Shown: positions 1-6,765 of the stretch, one piece after another
Numbering within the stretch: the stretch's first letter is position 1
How the letters are laid out: each line of letters begins with the position of its first letter
Source of the DNA: an uncultured Oscillospiraceae bacterium
GTDB taxonomy: Bacteria; Bacillota; Clostridia; Oscillospirales; Oscillospiraceae
Assembly: GCA_900752285.1 (NCBI GenBank)
Contig: CAADUW010000158.1
Coordinates: forward strand, 1-11,265
Direction: 5' to 3'
Length of the DNA stretch: 11,265 nucleotides
Made by a program: the position numbers and the translations under genes
Notes under the pieces: model-generated
What the model was told of the DNA's origin: nothing
Databases searched by the model: none
Seen by the model: only the letters and a program-made list of their open reading frames with translations

Positions 1-5
1 GCGGC

Positions 6-55
6 AGACTGCAATCCTTTTGTCAAAAAAGGGCAAAGCCCTTTTTCGACAGTCT
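6..55. repeat. Imperfect hairpin / inverted repeat
   Basis: Bases 22-34 (GTC, A-run, GGGC) pair with 38-50 with a single mismatch around an AAA loop. AGACT at 6-10 pairs with AGTCT at 51-55, leaving an asymmetric bulge. It lies just beyond the terminator of the gene pair to its right and belongs to no gene I can see. It could be the terminator of a gene to the left of the window, or one copy of a dispersed intergenic repeat; the window alone cannot separate these. Confidence 0.5.
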
Positions 56-58
56 CGA

Positions 59-107
59 GATTCTAAAAGGACTCCGCGCCAACCCGGCGCGGAGTCCTTT
101 TAGGATC
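59..107. terminator. Strong bidirectional hairpin terminator
   Basis: Bases 59-80 pair with 86-107 around a 5-base loop. The pairing is unbroken apart from one G-T wobble, and the core is GGACTCCGCGCC against GGCGCGGAGTCC. The outer stem is AAAA/TTTT, so either strand yields a U-rich 3' side. It lies about 40 bases beyond the stop codon of the DUF368 gene and probably ends that transcript, perhaps together with a gene arriving from the left. Confidence 0.8.
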
Positions 108-113
108 TTTTAT

Positions 114-149
114 GAAAAGAAACGAAGCATTCCCTCCCTTGGGAAGCTT
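114..149 (-). terminator. Proximal terminator of the DUF368 gene
   Basis: On the minus strand AAGC-TTCCC (149-141) pairs with GGGAA-(T)-GCTT (134-125) with one bulged base. A U-rich tail (CGTTTCTTTTC) follows. The hairpin begins inside the stop codon of the DUF368 gene. Together with the hairpin at 59-107 it makes a tandem terminator. Confidence 0.6.
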
Positions 150-1030
150 TATTTTTTGGATGCGGCAATTTTGTGTTTGCCCCATTCCAGACCGATCAGA
201 ATCAAAATGCCCAGCACGAACCCGATGATCTTGACATTGGAGAAGCTGAGGGGAGCCTGAGGCGTATCCAGCGTAGTTGGCCCCATGATGATAGCGTACA
301 GTGAGCCGATCATCAGTCCCAGAATCAGAAAGACCGTTTTGCTCCGGTGCTTTTGCAGGGCACTGCGAATAGCGTTGGATGCCAGAATTCCACCCAGAAT
401 CACACCTGCCGCCAGCGCCAGAACACCGGGGAGATATTCCAGATGCAGATGCAGCACTTCCTTCACCGCGTCAACGGCGGGAACATAGACGCCGAAAATC
501 AGCAGCAGGGTGGAGCCGGAAATTCCGGGCAGCAGCATGGCGGAAACTGCCAGCCCGCCGCAGACAATCAGATACAGTCCCTGCCAGAGGTTCAGGCTCT
601 GAAACTGAATGTGAAAAATACTGTTTCCGTTCCGCATTGCCGTAATGGCAGCCACAATAGCGGCGCCAAGAACCGTGAAAAGCAGATTTCCAACGGATTT
701 ATGCAGATCTTTCCATTCATCCTTCAGAATGAAGGGAATGGCACCCAGCGTAAGCCCCAGAAACACGGAACTTAAGAAGTGAATGTGCTGCTCAAAAATC
801 CGGCTCAGCAGCAGAATCGCACCGATCATTCCGGCCGCCCAACCAATGGCAAATCGCAGCAGATAGAAAAAAGCGTCTTTCCGTTTTTCCCGATCTTTAC
901 CCAGAAAATCATGGATGGCATTCAGAAAATGCTCGTAAAATCCCAGAATAAAGGCGATGGTTCCACCGGAGACACCGGGAACACTGTCCGCCAGAGCCAT
1001 GGAAACACCATGAAAAATGTCCGTAATCAT
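149..1030 (-). CDS. DUF368 / PopT-type undecaprenyl-phosphate translocase
   Basis: A 293-residue integral membrane protein with about eight hydrophobic segments. It has the DUF368 hallmark of two related motifs: DSVPGVSGGT near residues 15-24 and LLPGISGST in the second half. This suggests an internally duplicated transporter fold. DUF368 proteins such as S. aureus and V. cholerae PopT return the lipid carrier undecaprenyl phosphate from the outer to the inner leaflet, which fits the membrane location here. The open frame extends far upstream, but only over bases antisense to nothing recognisable and inside the flippase gene. I start at ATG 1030 because it gives the family N-terminus (MITDIFHG) and has AGGAG nine bases upstream. 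The ATG overlaps the flippase stop as ATGA, so translation is probably coupled. The family is certain; the substrate is inferred from family work. Confidence 0.9.
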   Translation of the reverse strand: MITDIFHGVSMALADSVPGVSGGTIAFILGFYEHFLNAIHDFLGKDREKRKDAFFYLLRFAIGWAAGMIGAILLLSRIFEQHIHFLSSVFLGLTLGAIPFILKDEWKDLHKSVGNLLFTVLGAAIVAAITAMRNGNSIFHIQFQSLNLWQGLYLIVCGGLAVSAMLLPGISGSTLLLIFGVYVPAVDAVKEVLHLHLEYLPGVLALAAGVILGGILASNAIRSALQKHRSKTVFLILGLMIGSLYAIIMGPTTLDTPQAPLSFSNVKIIGFVLGILILIGLEWGKHKIAASKK

Positions 1031-2448
1031 GATTTTGATCTCCTGTTTTTTCCAAATTGGGTGATTTGCTTCAGCATTTGAATAAAGGGTGTGCGGTTCA
1101 GCAGAACCAGAATCAGCAGGCACACGACCTGCCCGAAAGGCGCGGCGGGATTCCTGAAAAAGGAAAGCAGGCTCTGAACCACCAGCAGCAGCGTGCTTCC
1201 GGTCAGCCGGGGGGTGAACAAAGTAAAGGGAATCAGCTTTCTTGCGCTGATTGCCCGGAGGGTGAAGCACAGAAAGTAACTGAAGAACGTGGCAACTGCC
1301 GCACCCTGAATACCAACCCGGGGGATCAGAATCAGGTTCAGCACAATGTTGGCACCGGCACCCCAGATGGAGGTCCGCAGGGAAAGCTGACTCTTTTCCA
1401 TGACCACATAAACGCTGCCCATGAAGGAGGCAAATGCGGAGAACAGCATTGCCAGCGTCAGCGTGGGAATGTACTGCCAGGCACTGTAGTACCGGGCGGA
1501 GGACAGAAGACGGATCTCCAGACGGCTCAGAACGATAATTACGCTGCTTGCCAGAACCATGGCACCCATAAAGGCGCTCCATACCTGACTGTAGAACTGA
1601 ATATGTACCTGCCGTTCTCCCGTGGCTTCCTCAATGGCCGAAAACTGCCAGGCTTCCATGAAAATTGTGGAAAGGAGCGTCAGAACGGTGGGTATCTTGC
1701 AGGCAACTGCATACAGGCCGTTGGCGTCCGATCCCAGAAAATAGGTAACCATGTAGCGGTCCGAAACGCTGGTGACCCACCAGAAAATGGTGGTGGGGAT
1801 CAGGGGAATGCTGTAGCGCAGCATGGACTTCCACAGCGATCCGTCCGGCTTTGGCAGCCACAGCTTCCAGAGCCTTTCCCGGAAGACCAGAAAAACGGTG
1901 CAGATGCCGTCCGCCGCAACAACGGACATGACATAACCCAGAATGCCCATCCGGAACACCAGCAGAAAGAGAATATTGAATCCAATGACCAGTGCCGTGT
2001 TGAGAATGCCCTGTACCGCAAACAGTGCGGTTTTTCCTTCCGCGCGGATGTACTGGGCGCACAGACTGTGCAGACAGGAAGCGATGGTATAGGCGCAGAT
2101 CAGTTCCGCATATTCCCGAAGACTGGCGCTTTTGAACAGCAGAGGAAGGAGCATGGGCAGAATCAGGGAGCCCAGAAGAATGGTATAAAACCCGATGGTG
2201 AAAATACTCCTCCGATGCTCCTGCCGGTCCAGCGCAAAGCGGAAAACACCGTTTGTAATGCCCAAGGATACCAGAGGAATCAGGAGATTCGCCGTCTGCA
2301 TGATCAGATCCGCTGTACCGTAATCCGCGGGAGTCAGAACACCGGTATAGAATCGGACCATCAGGAAGGTCAGAAGCTTCGAACCGAAGGTCCCGATACT
2401 GAGTAAAACGGTATTTCCAACAAGGGTTTTATATTTATGGTCGTGCAT
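1027..2448 (-). CDS. Lipid-linked polysaccharide flippase (MOP superfamily)
   Basis: A 473-residue polytopic protein with about 13-14 hydrophobic segments. The N-terminal stretch GNTVLLSIGTFGSKLLTFLM and the following VRFYTGVLTPADYGTADL are typical of polysaccharide-biosynthesis (Wzx/MurJ-like, MATE-related) flippases. Such proteins move undecaprenyl-pyrophosphate-linked sugars across the membrane; the cargo cannot be told, and no glycosyltransferases lie in the window. I place the start at ATG 2448, with AGGAG nine bases upstream and the family N-terminus just after it. A GTG at 2481 with a stronger AGGAGG only four bases away would add 11 residues. The gene ends in the ATGA overlap with the DUF368 gene, so the two are probably made together. 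A good sigma-A promoter lies about 150 bases upstream. Confidence 0.88.
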   Translation of the reverse strand: MHDHKYKTLVGNTVLLSIGTFGSKLLTFLMVRFYTGVLTPADYGTADLIMQTANLLIPLVSLGITNGVFRFALDRQEHRRSIFTIGFYTILLGSLILPMLLPLLFKSASLREYAELICAYTIASCLHSLCAQYIRAEGKTALFAVQGILNTALVIGFNILFLLVFRMGILGYVMSVVAADGICTVFLVFRERLWKLWLPKPDGSLWKSMLRYSIPLIPTTIFWWVTSVSDRYMVTYFLGSDANGLYAVACKIPTVLTLLSTIFMEAWQFSAIEEATGERQVHIQFYSQVWSAFMGAMVLASSVIIVLSRLEIRLLSSARYYSAWQYIPTLTLAMLFSAFASFMGSVYVVMEKSQLSLRTSIWGAGANIVLNLILIPRVGIQGAAVATFFSYFLCFTLRAISARKLIPFTLFTPRLTGSTLLLVVQSLLSFFRNPAAPFGQVVCLLILVLLNRTPFIQMLKQITQFGKNRRSKS

Positions 2449-2588
2449 TAGCGTACGCTCCTGCTCATTTTTGTATTGCACAGTTCCTCCTGAATTTCCG
2501 ACATCAGGCTGCAGTCCGGAGGATCCTCTTCGTATCATGAAAAACTGCATTATAAATTAAAATTGCGTTTTCTAAATTAACGTACTAA
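2449..2588 (-). promoter_or_regulatory. Leader of the flippase-DUF368 operon
   Basis: About 140 bases separate the inferred transcription start from ATG 2448. On the minus strand TCCTCC (2523-2518) can pair with GGAGGA (2490-2485), with an inner CCGGAC/GTCGG helix, hiding a strong AGGAGG. A six-codon reading frame (MSRSVR, 2468-2448) ends in TAATG overlapping the flippase start, but its own ribosome site is 17 bases away, too far to be convincing. AGCGTACGCT at 2450-2459 is a perfect palindrome. Regulation by these elements is speculative. Confidence 0.4.
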
Positions 2589-2595
2589 CCACACA

Positions 2596-2624
2596 ACTAT
2601 AAATTATAACGAAATAAAAGTCAA
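2596..2624 (-). promoter_or_regulatory. Sigma-A promoter of the flippase operon
   Basis: On the minus strand TTGACT (2624-2619) and TATAGT (2601-2596) are separated by exactly 17 bases, in an A+T-rich stretch unlike the flanking DNA. Transcription would start near 2588-2590 and run into the flippase and DUF368 genes. An overlapping TATAAT lies only 10 bases from the -35 and is less suitable. Confidence 0.8.
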
Positions 2625-2693
2625 ACCATTTTTTGTGAGGACAGGGAAAGATGGATTTTATTTCGCAGGTAAACTTAATTTGCTCTTTGAATA

Positions 2694-2766
2694 TAAGGGC
2701 AGCACCGCGCAATTCGGCAAAAATCCTGTCTGAGACTTCTTGCCAAATTGCGCGGTGCTGCCTTTA
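2694..2766. terminator. Long near-perfect hairpin, possible terminator
   Basis: Bases 2694-2720 and 2740-2766 are inverted copies of about 27 bases with two differences, around a 19-base loop; the core is GGCAGCACCGCGCAATT. It lies between the end of the UvrA-like gene and the promoter of the flippase operon, where a terminator is needed. The U tract is weak on both strands (CCTTATATT on minus, CCTTTAATCTCTTT on plus), and the stem is longer than a normal intrinsic terminator. A dispersed palindromic element or a structured RNA is an alternative. Confidence 0.5.
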
Positions 2767-2821
2767 ATCTCTTTGCCGCCTGCGGGCGGGAAACTCTGCG
2801 AGGCTTTTTGTCATGCTGGAG

Positions 2822-2846
2822 GGCACGTGTCAAATTGGCATGTGCC
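2822..2846. repeat. Small hairpin downstream of the UvrA-like gene
   Basis: GGCACGTGTC pairs with GGCATGTGCC across a 5-base loop, using two G-U wobbles that work only in plus-strand RNA. No U tract follows on the minus strand, so it is a poor terminator for the UvrA-like gene. A second imperfect inverted repeat, CTGTGAATTT/AAAATCACAG (2855-2875, one mismatch), covers the stop codon of that gene. Confidence 0.4.
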
Positions 2847-2869
2847 TTTGTATACTGTGAATTTGAAAA

Positions 2870-5347
2870 TCACAGATATTTGCCGGTAATACTGCTTTCA
2901 CAGTTCCGAATCTCCGCAGGTGTTCCGGCAGCAACGATTTGTCCACCGGCTTCTCCGCCGCCGGGACCCATATCCATCACATAGTCGGCGCTGCGGATAA
3001 TGTCCAGATCGTGTTCAATGACAATGACGGTGGCGCCGTTTTTCAGCAGCGCCTGAAATACACCCAGTAACACCTGAACATCCAGCGGGTGCAGCCCGAT
3101 GGAGGGCTCATCAAATACAAAAACCGAATCCGTCTGGGTTTTCCCGATTTCGCTGGCCAGCTTCAGCCGTTGGGCCTCGCCGCCGGAGAGACTGGGAGTT
3201 TCCTCGCCCAGCGTCAGATAGCCCAGACCCAGCTGCCGGAGAACGTTCAGCTTCGGGCTGACGGATTTCATGTTCTTGCAGAATTCCAGGGCGGAGTTTA
3301 CATCCATATCCATCAGCTCCGGCAGGGAAGCGGATACGCCCTCATGATTTGTGAGCTTTATGGAATCGGCAGTCCGGGCGTAGCGGGAGCCACGGCAGTC
3401 CGGGCAGGGAATATTCACATCCGGAAGAAACTGCACATCCAGACTGACGACACCGGTACCGTCGCAGCCGGGGCACCGCAGAGAGCCGGTGTTGTAGGAA
3501 AAGTCACTGGCCTTGCAGCTGCAAGCCTTTGCGTCCGGGGTTCTGGCGTAGAGCTTCCGCAGCTCGTCGTGGATACCGGCGTACGTGGCAACGGTGGAGC
3601 GGACGTTGATTCCGATGGGAGTGGCGTCGATGAGTTTCACATGACGGATCCCCTCGGCAGTAACAGTGCGAACCTGCTCCGGCAGGGCAGTCCCGTCTAT
3701 TTTTGCTTCCAGCCCGGGAACCAGGCATTCCAGTACCAAGGTGGTTTTACCGGAACCGGATACGCCGGTCACTGCGGTAAGCCTGCCTTTGGGAATATCT
3801 ACCTCCAACGGCTTTACCGTATGAATGAGACCGGTGGAGAGATGGATGGTTCCGTCCGCAAACAGTTGTGCGTCCGAAGCGTCCGGGCGGAGCCCGGTTC
3901 CTGCCCGACCGGACAGAAAGGGACCGATCTGCGATGCGGGATTTTCTTCGATTGCGGGAATGGTTCCCTCCGCAATTACATGTCCGCCCTTTGCGCCTGC
4001 CTCCGGGCCCATTTCCACGACCCAGTCCGCTTCTTTCAGAATCTGGGTGTCATGATCTACAAGAATTACCGAGTTCCCGTCGGCAACAAGATCGTGCATG
4101 ACGCCTGTTAATCCTGCAATGTTGGCCGGATGCAGTCCGATGGAGGGCTCGTCCAATACATAGAGAACGCCTGTGGTGCGGTTGCGAACGGCACGGGCCA
4201 GCTGCATCCGCTGCCGCTCTCCGGTGGAGAGGGTGGCGGCGGAACGGTCCAGCGTCAGGTAGTCCAGCCCCAGCTCCATCAACCGCTTTGCAGTGCTTTG
4301 GAAGGAATCACAGATGCTTTCCGCCATGGGACGCATTTCCTCCGGCAGACTCCCCGGCACACCCCGAACCCAGTTGTTAAGCTCGGAAAGAGTCATGGTG
4401 CAGGCTTCGTCCAGCGAAATGCCCCGCAGCTTTGGCGCCCGGGCGGCAGCGGACAGCCGTGTGCCGCAGCATTCCGGGCAGATATCCTCTTTCAGAAATT
4501 TCTCCACCCGCTTCATGCCCTTTTCGTCCTTTACCTTGGAAAGGGCGTTTTCTACGGTGTAAACGGCATTGTAGTAGGTGAAGTCCAGTTCACCGGCCTG
4601 ATTGGAGCCCTTTGCGTGGTAGAAAATGTGCCTTTTTTCGGCCGGGCCATGGTAGACGATATTCTTTTCCGTCTCCGTCAGCTTCCGGAAGGGGACATCG
4701 GTGCGGACGCCCATTTCCCGGCACACGTCGGTCATCAGGGACCACATCAGGCTGTTCCATGGGGCAACGGCCCCTTCGTCAATGGTGAGGGAATCGTCCG
4801 GCACCAGTGAGGCAAGATCCACCGTGCGGATGCTGCCCGTACCGCCGCATTTGGGGCAGGCTCCCTGAGAATTGAACGCCAGTTCTTCGGCAGAAGGAGC
4901 GTAAAAGCGGACACCGCAGGTGGGGCAGACCAGCTCCTTCCCGGCGGCTACCAGTAGGGAAGGGGGAACACTGTGCCCGTTGGGGCACCGGTGGACGGCA
5001 AGACGGGAGTACATGAGCCGCAGACTGTTGAGCAGCTCCGTTCCCGTCCCAAAGGTACTGCGGATTCCCGGGACTCCGGGGCGCTGATGCAGCGCCAGCG
5101 CGGCGGGGACGTACAGAACCTCGTCAACGCAGGCTTTCGACGCCTGCGTCATTCTGCGGCGGGTGTAGGTAGACAGGGCTTCCAGATAGCGCCGGGAGCC
5201 CTCCGCATACAGAACGCCCAACGCCAGCGAAGATTTTCCGGAACCGGAAACCCCGGCAATGCCCACAATTTTTCCGAGGGGAATGTCCACATCGATATTT
5301 TTCAGATTGTGAACCTTCGCCCCACGAATCAGTATTTTATCAATCAT
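2870..5347 (-). CDS. UvrA-like ABC ATPase lacking the UvrB-binding domain (class II type)
   Basis: An 825-residue tandem ABC ATPase of the UvrA family. The first half has Walker A GVSGSGKS (residues 32-39), a zinc module (CPTCG near 140, CPKCGG near 162), the signature LSTGERQR near 371 and LDEPSIGLH near 395. The second half has GVSGSGKTT near 526, a zinc module (CPGCDGTG ... CPDCRG), LSGGEAQR near 720 and FDEPSIGLH near 742. Bacterial UvrA is about 940 residues. Here only some 20 residues separate the HRCPNGH segment from the first zinc module, so the UvrB-binding insertion is absent. Paralogues of this kind (D. radiodurans UvrA2, S. peucetius DrrC) are linked to DNA-damaging drug tolerance rather than standard excision repair; that role is inference here. 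Start ATG 5347 has GGGAG ten bases upstream and gives the usual MxDKIxIRGA N-terminus; an ATG at 5380 is possible. It lies 81 bases after a kinase pseudogene, without a visible promoter of its own. Confidence 0.9.
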   Translation of the reverse strand: MIDKILIRGAKVHNLKNIDVDIPLGKIVGIAGVSGSGKSSLALGVLYAEGSRRYLEALSTYTRRRMTQASKACVDEVLYVPAALALHQRPGVPGIRSTFGTGTELLNSLRLMYSRLAVHRCPNGHSVPPSLLVAAGKELVCPTCGVRFYAPSAEELAFNSQGACPKCGGTGSIRTVDLASLVPDDSLTIDEGAVAPWNSLMWSLMTDVCREMGVRTDVPFRKLTETEKNIVYHGPAEKRHIFYHAKGSNQAGELDFTYYNAVYTVENALSKVKDEKGMKRVEKFLKEDICPECCGTRLSAAARAPKLRGISLDEACTMTLSELNNWVRGVPGSLPEEMRPMAESICDSFQSTAKRLMELGLDYLTLDRSAATLSTGERQRMQLARAVRNRTTGVLYVLDEPSIGLHPANIAGLTGVMHDLVADGNSVILVDHDTQILKEADWVVEMGPEAGAKGGHVIAEGTIPAIEENPASQIGPFLSGRAGTGLRPDASDAQLFADGTIHLSTGLIHTVKPLEVDIPKGRLTAVTGVSGSGKTTLVLECLVPGLEAKIDGTALPEQVRTVTAEGIRHVKLIDATPIGINVRSTVATYAGIHDELRKLYARTPDAKACSCKASDFSYNTGSLRCPGCDGTGVVSLDVQFLPDVNIPCPDCRGSRYARTADSIKLTNHEGVSASLPELMDMDVNSALEFCKNMKSVSPKLNVLRQLGLGYLTLGEETPSLSGGEAQRLKLASEIGKTQTDSVFVFDEPSIGLHPLDVQVLLGVFQALLKNGATVIVIEHDLDIIRSADYVMDMGPGGGEAGGQIVAAGTPAEIRNCESSITGKYL

Positions 5348-5428
5348 TTCCGTGTATCTCCCTATTCCCGGTGACGGCATGCCGTTCATTCCTTTTACGC
5401 AGGCGGCAACCGCGGAATCGCATGTTCT

Positions 5429-6542
5429 TCAATGTACGTTGGAGTCCTGCCCGCAAAGAGCCGTCGCCAGCGTATTCGTGAGGGCCTTCAGATCAATGGG
5501 CTTTGCCAGATGTCCGCTCATACCGGCGGAAATGGCGTCCTGCCGGTCTTCCTCAAAGGCGTTGGCAGTCATGGCAAGAATGGGAATGGCTTTGCAGTAG
5601 GGGCTGTCCATGGCGCGAATCTTCCGTGTGGCATCGTAGCCGTTCAGCACGGGCATCTGAATGTCCATCAGAATCAGGTCATACTGTCCCGGCTGCGCGT
5701 GCCGCATTTTTCCACGGCAACGAAACCGTCCGCGGCGACCTCTACGGAGAACCCTGCTTCCAGCAACAGCTCTGCTGCAATTTCCTGATTCAGCGTATTG
5801 TCTTCCACCAGCAGGATCCGTTTTCCCCTTGGGAGAGCGGGAGAAGGTTCCGGTATGGGGGCAGGGGCCGGGAAGGGCTGGGAAAGAAGGTCCCGCAGTT
5901 CGGACATGAACAGCGGCTTTTCACAGAAGGTGGTAACGCCTGCTTCCCGAGCTTCCTCCTCCACATCCGACCAGTCATAGGCGGTGAGAATGATAATGGG
6001 CCTGTTTTCTCCGATCACCTTTCGGATACGTCGGACGGTTTCAATCCCGTTCATATCCGGCATAAGCCAGTCGATGATATAGGCATAGAACTCATCGCCT
6101 GTTTCCATGGCATGCTTTGCGCGGATCACGGCTTCCTTCCCGGAAACCGTCCACTCCGGGCGCATACCGATTTCCGTCAGCATGGACGAAACGCTCAGAC
6201 AGGTATCCGTATCGTCATCCGCGACAAGCACCCGCAGTCCCTGCAGGGATTCAATTTTCTGATAGACCTTTCGTTCACCGGTAAGCCGGAAGGTCAGGCA
6301 GATGTCAAATTCACTGCCGCTTGACAAGCCTTTATAAGCGAAAGATCATCCGGATGGATATGATCGGCGAAAAAGGTATAGCACGCTTCCGGGGATATGT
6401 CGGGCGTGGTACCGAGAAGCGCCTGCATCGTATCGTCCGCATACATGCGGGTGGCGGCGCCGTCTCTCAGCTCCATTTCCCAGAAACCGGTGCGGCTTTC
6501 CCGGATGTAATCTCTGACTGCCTGCGGGTCAAGATTGATCAT
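5429..6542 (-). pseudogene. Broken PAS / hybrid histidine kinase with two receiver domains
   Basis: The remains of one gene in three reading-frame pieces. Piece one (6542-6294) is a PAS-like sensor N-terminus, with its start codon and GGGAG ribosome site intact, that runs out of frame in mid-domain. Piece two (to 5674) begins with GSEFDICLTF, the usual tail of a kinase ATPase domain. It continues into receiver 1 (ADDDTDTC, acceptor Asp in IDWLMPDMNG, LTAYD, CEKPL), a proline-rich linker, and the start of receiver 2 (LLVEDNTLNQE). Piece three (5711-5429) holds the rest of receiver 2 (LILMDIQMP, AMTANAF, AKPID). The rest of PAS, the phospho-accepting His domain and nearly all of the ATPase domain are missing, at least about 250 residues by comparison with ordinary hybrid kinases. 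The junction near 6310-6320 also shifts frame. Between pieces two and three, one A is lacking from an A run (five T on the plus strand at 5707-5711). No kinase activity can remain. Confidence 0.88.
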
Positions 6543-6575
6543 ACGTGTGGTCTCCCATAAACAGTTTTACGGTGC

Positions 6576-6591
6576 CAGCCGTTTCCGGCTG
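6576..6591 (-). other. Small GAAA-capped hairpin before the kinase pseudogene
   Basis: On the minus strand CAGCCG-GAAA-CGGCTG forms a six-pair stem with a stable GNRA loop. It lies between the riboswitch terminator and the GGGAG ribosome site of the kinase pseudogene. It has no U tract and does not cover the ribosome site; it may simply shape or protect the 5' end of the read-through transcript. Confidence 0.4.
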
Positions 6592-6595
6592 CATC

Positions 6596-6634
6596 CAAAA
6601 GAAAAGATGCACTGCAAATCAGAGCAGTGCATCT
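6596..6634 (-). terminator. Intrinsic terminator, expression platform of the riboswitch
   Basis: On the minus strand AGATGCACTGC (6634-6624) pairs perfectly with GCAGTGCATCT (6615-6605) over an 8-base loop, followed by TTTTCTTTT-type bases down to 6596. It lies directly after the cyclic-di-GMP aptamer and about 60 bases before the kinase start. It is thus a leader terminator rather than the end of a gene. Its loop and the start of its 3' arm (CTGATTTGC, 6622-6614) are exactly complementary to GCAAATCAG in the 5' part of the aptamer (6703-6695). Confidence 0.85.
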
Positions 6635-6639
6635 CAAAC

Positions 6640-6712
6640 GAGGCAACTGGCTGCCATTTTACAGGCCCTATAGCTTTGCGTCTCAGACTTTCGGCTGATT
6701 TGCGGCGTATTC
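6640..6712 (-). ncRNA. Class I cyclic-di-GMP riboswitch (GEMM-I)
   Basis: The minus strand holds the GEMM-I core in order: GCAAA; a six-position hairpin TCAGCC-GAAA-GTCTGA with the conserved GNRA tetraloop; the signature GACGCAAAGC; a short P3 arm with the receptor-like AGGGCCTGTAAAATGG; then GCAGCC-AGTTGCC closing P1. Spacing and loop match the Vibrio Vc2 aptamer, including the distance from the GAAA loop to GACGCAAAGC. GEMM-I RNAs bind cyclic di-GMP and control transcription or translation of the gene that follows. Here the aptamer sits between a good promoter and an intrinsic terminator, so control is at transcription. Binding should keep GCAAATCAG in P1/P2 and let the terminator form, making cyclic di-GMP an off signal; that direction is inference from the pairing. 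Confidence 0.9.
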
Positions 6713-6727
6713 AGAAAATCTGTTCCT

Positions 6728-6756
6728 ATTATATATGGAAGGAACCCGCATTTCAA
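6728..6756 (-). promoter_or_regulatory. Sigma-A promoter of the riboswitch transcript
   Basis: On the minus strand TTGAAA (6756-6751) and a perfect TATAAT (6733-6728) are separated by 17 bases. Transcription would start near 6721, immediately before the cyclic-di-GMP aptamer. The placement of promoter, aptamer, terminator and coding region supports all four calls. Confidence 0.85.
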
Positions 6757-6765
6757 GGGATACGG

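Noticed and set aside
1031..1582. Upstream extension of the DUF368 reading frame (about 184 extra residues).
   Set aside because: It lies inside the flippase gene in another frame, has no membrane or family features, and ATG 1030 has a good ribosome site and the family N-terminus.
1057..2406. Long plus-strand open frame of 449 codons opposite the flippase.
   Set aside because: Its product is low-complexity and rich in Gln, Gly and Asn, the typical antisense reading of a membrane protein gene. The opposite strand encodes a clear flippase.
2651..2767. 38-codon plus-strand frame in the gap upstream of the flippase promoter, ending in the long hairpin.
   Set aside because: It has a mediocre ribosome site and no promoter, and its second half is simply the hairpin arms. 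Without conservation data it is not supported.
2748..2984. 78-codon plus-strand frame overlapping the 3' end of the UvrA-like gene.
   Set aside because: It has no ribosome site, starts inside the hairpin arm, and its second half is antisense to the UvrA-like gene.
3089..4111. 340-codon plus-strand frame opposite the UvrA-like gene.
   Set aside because: It is antisense to a gene with complete Walker, signature and zinc motifs, and has no recognisable protein features of its own.
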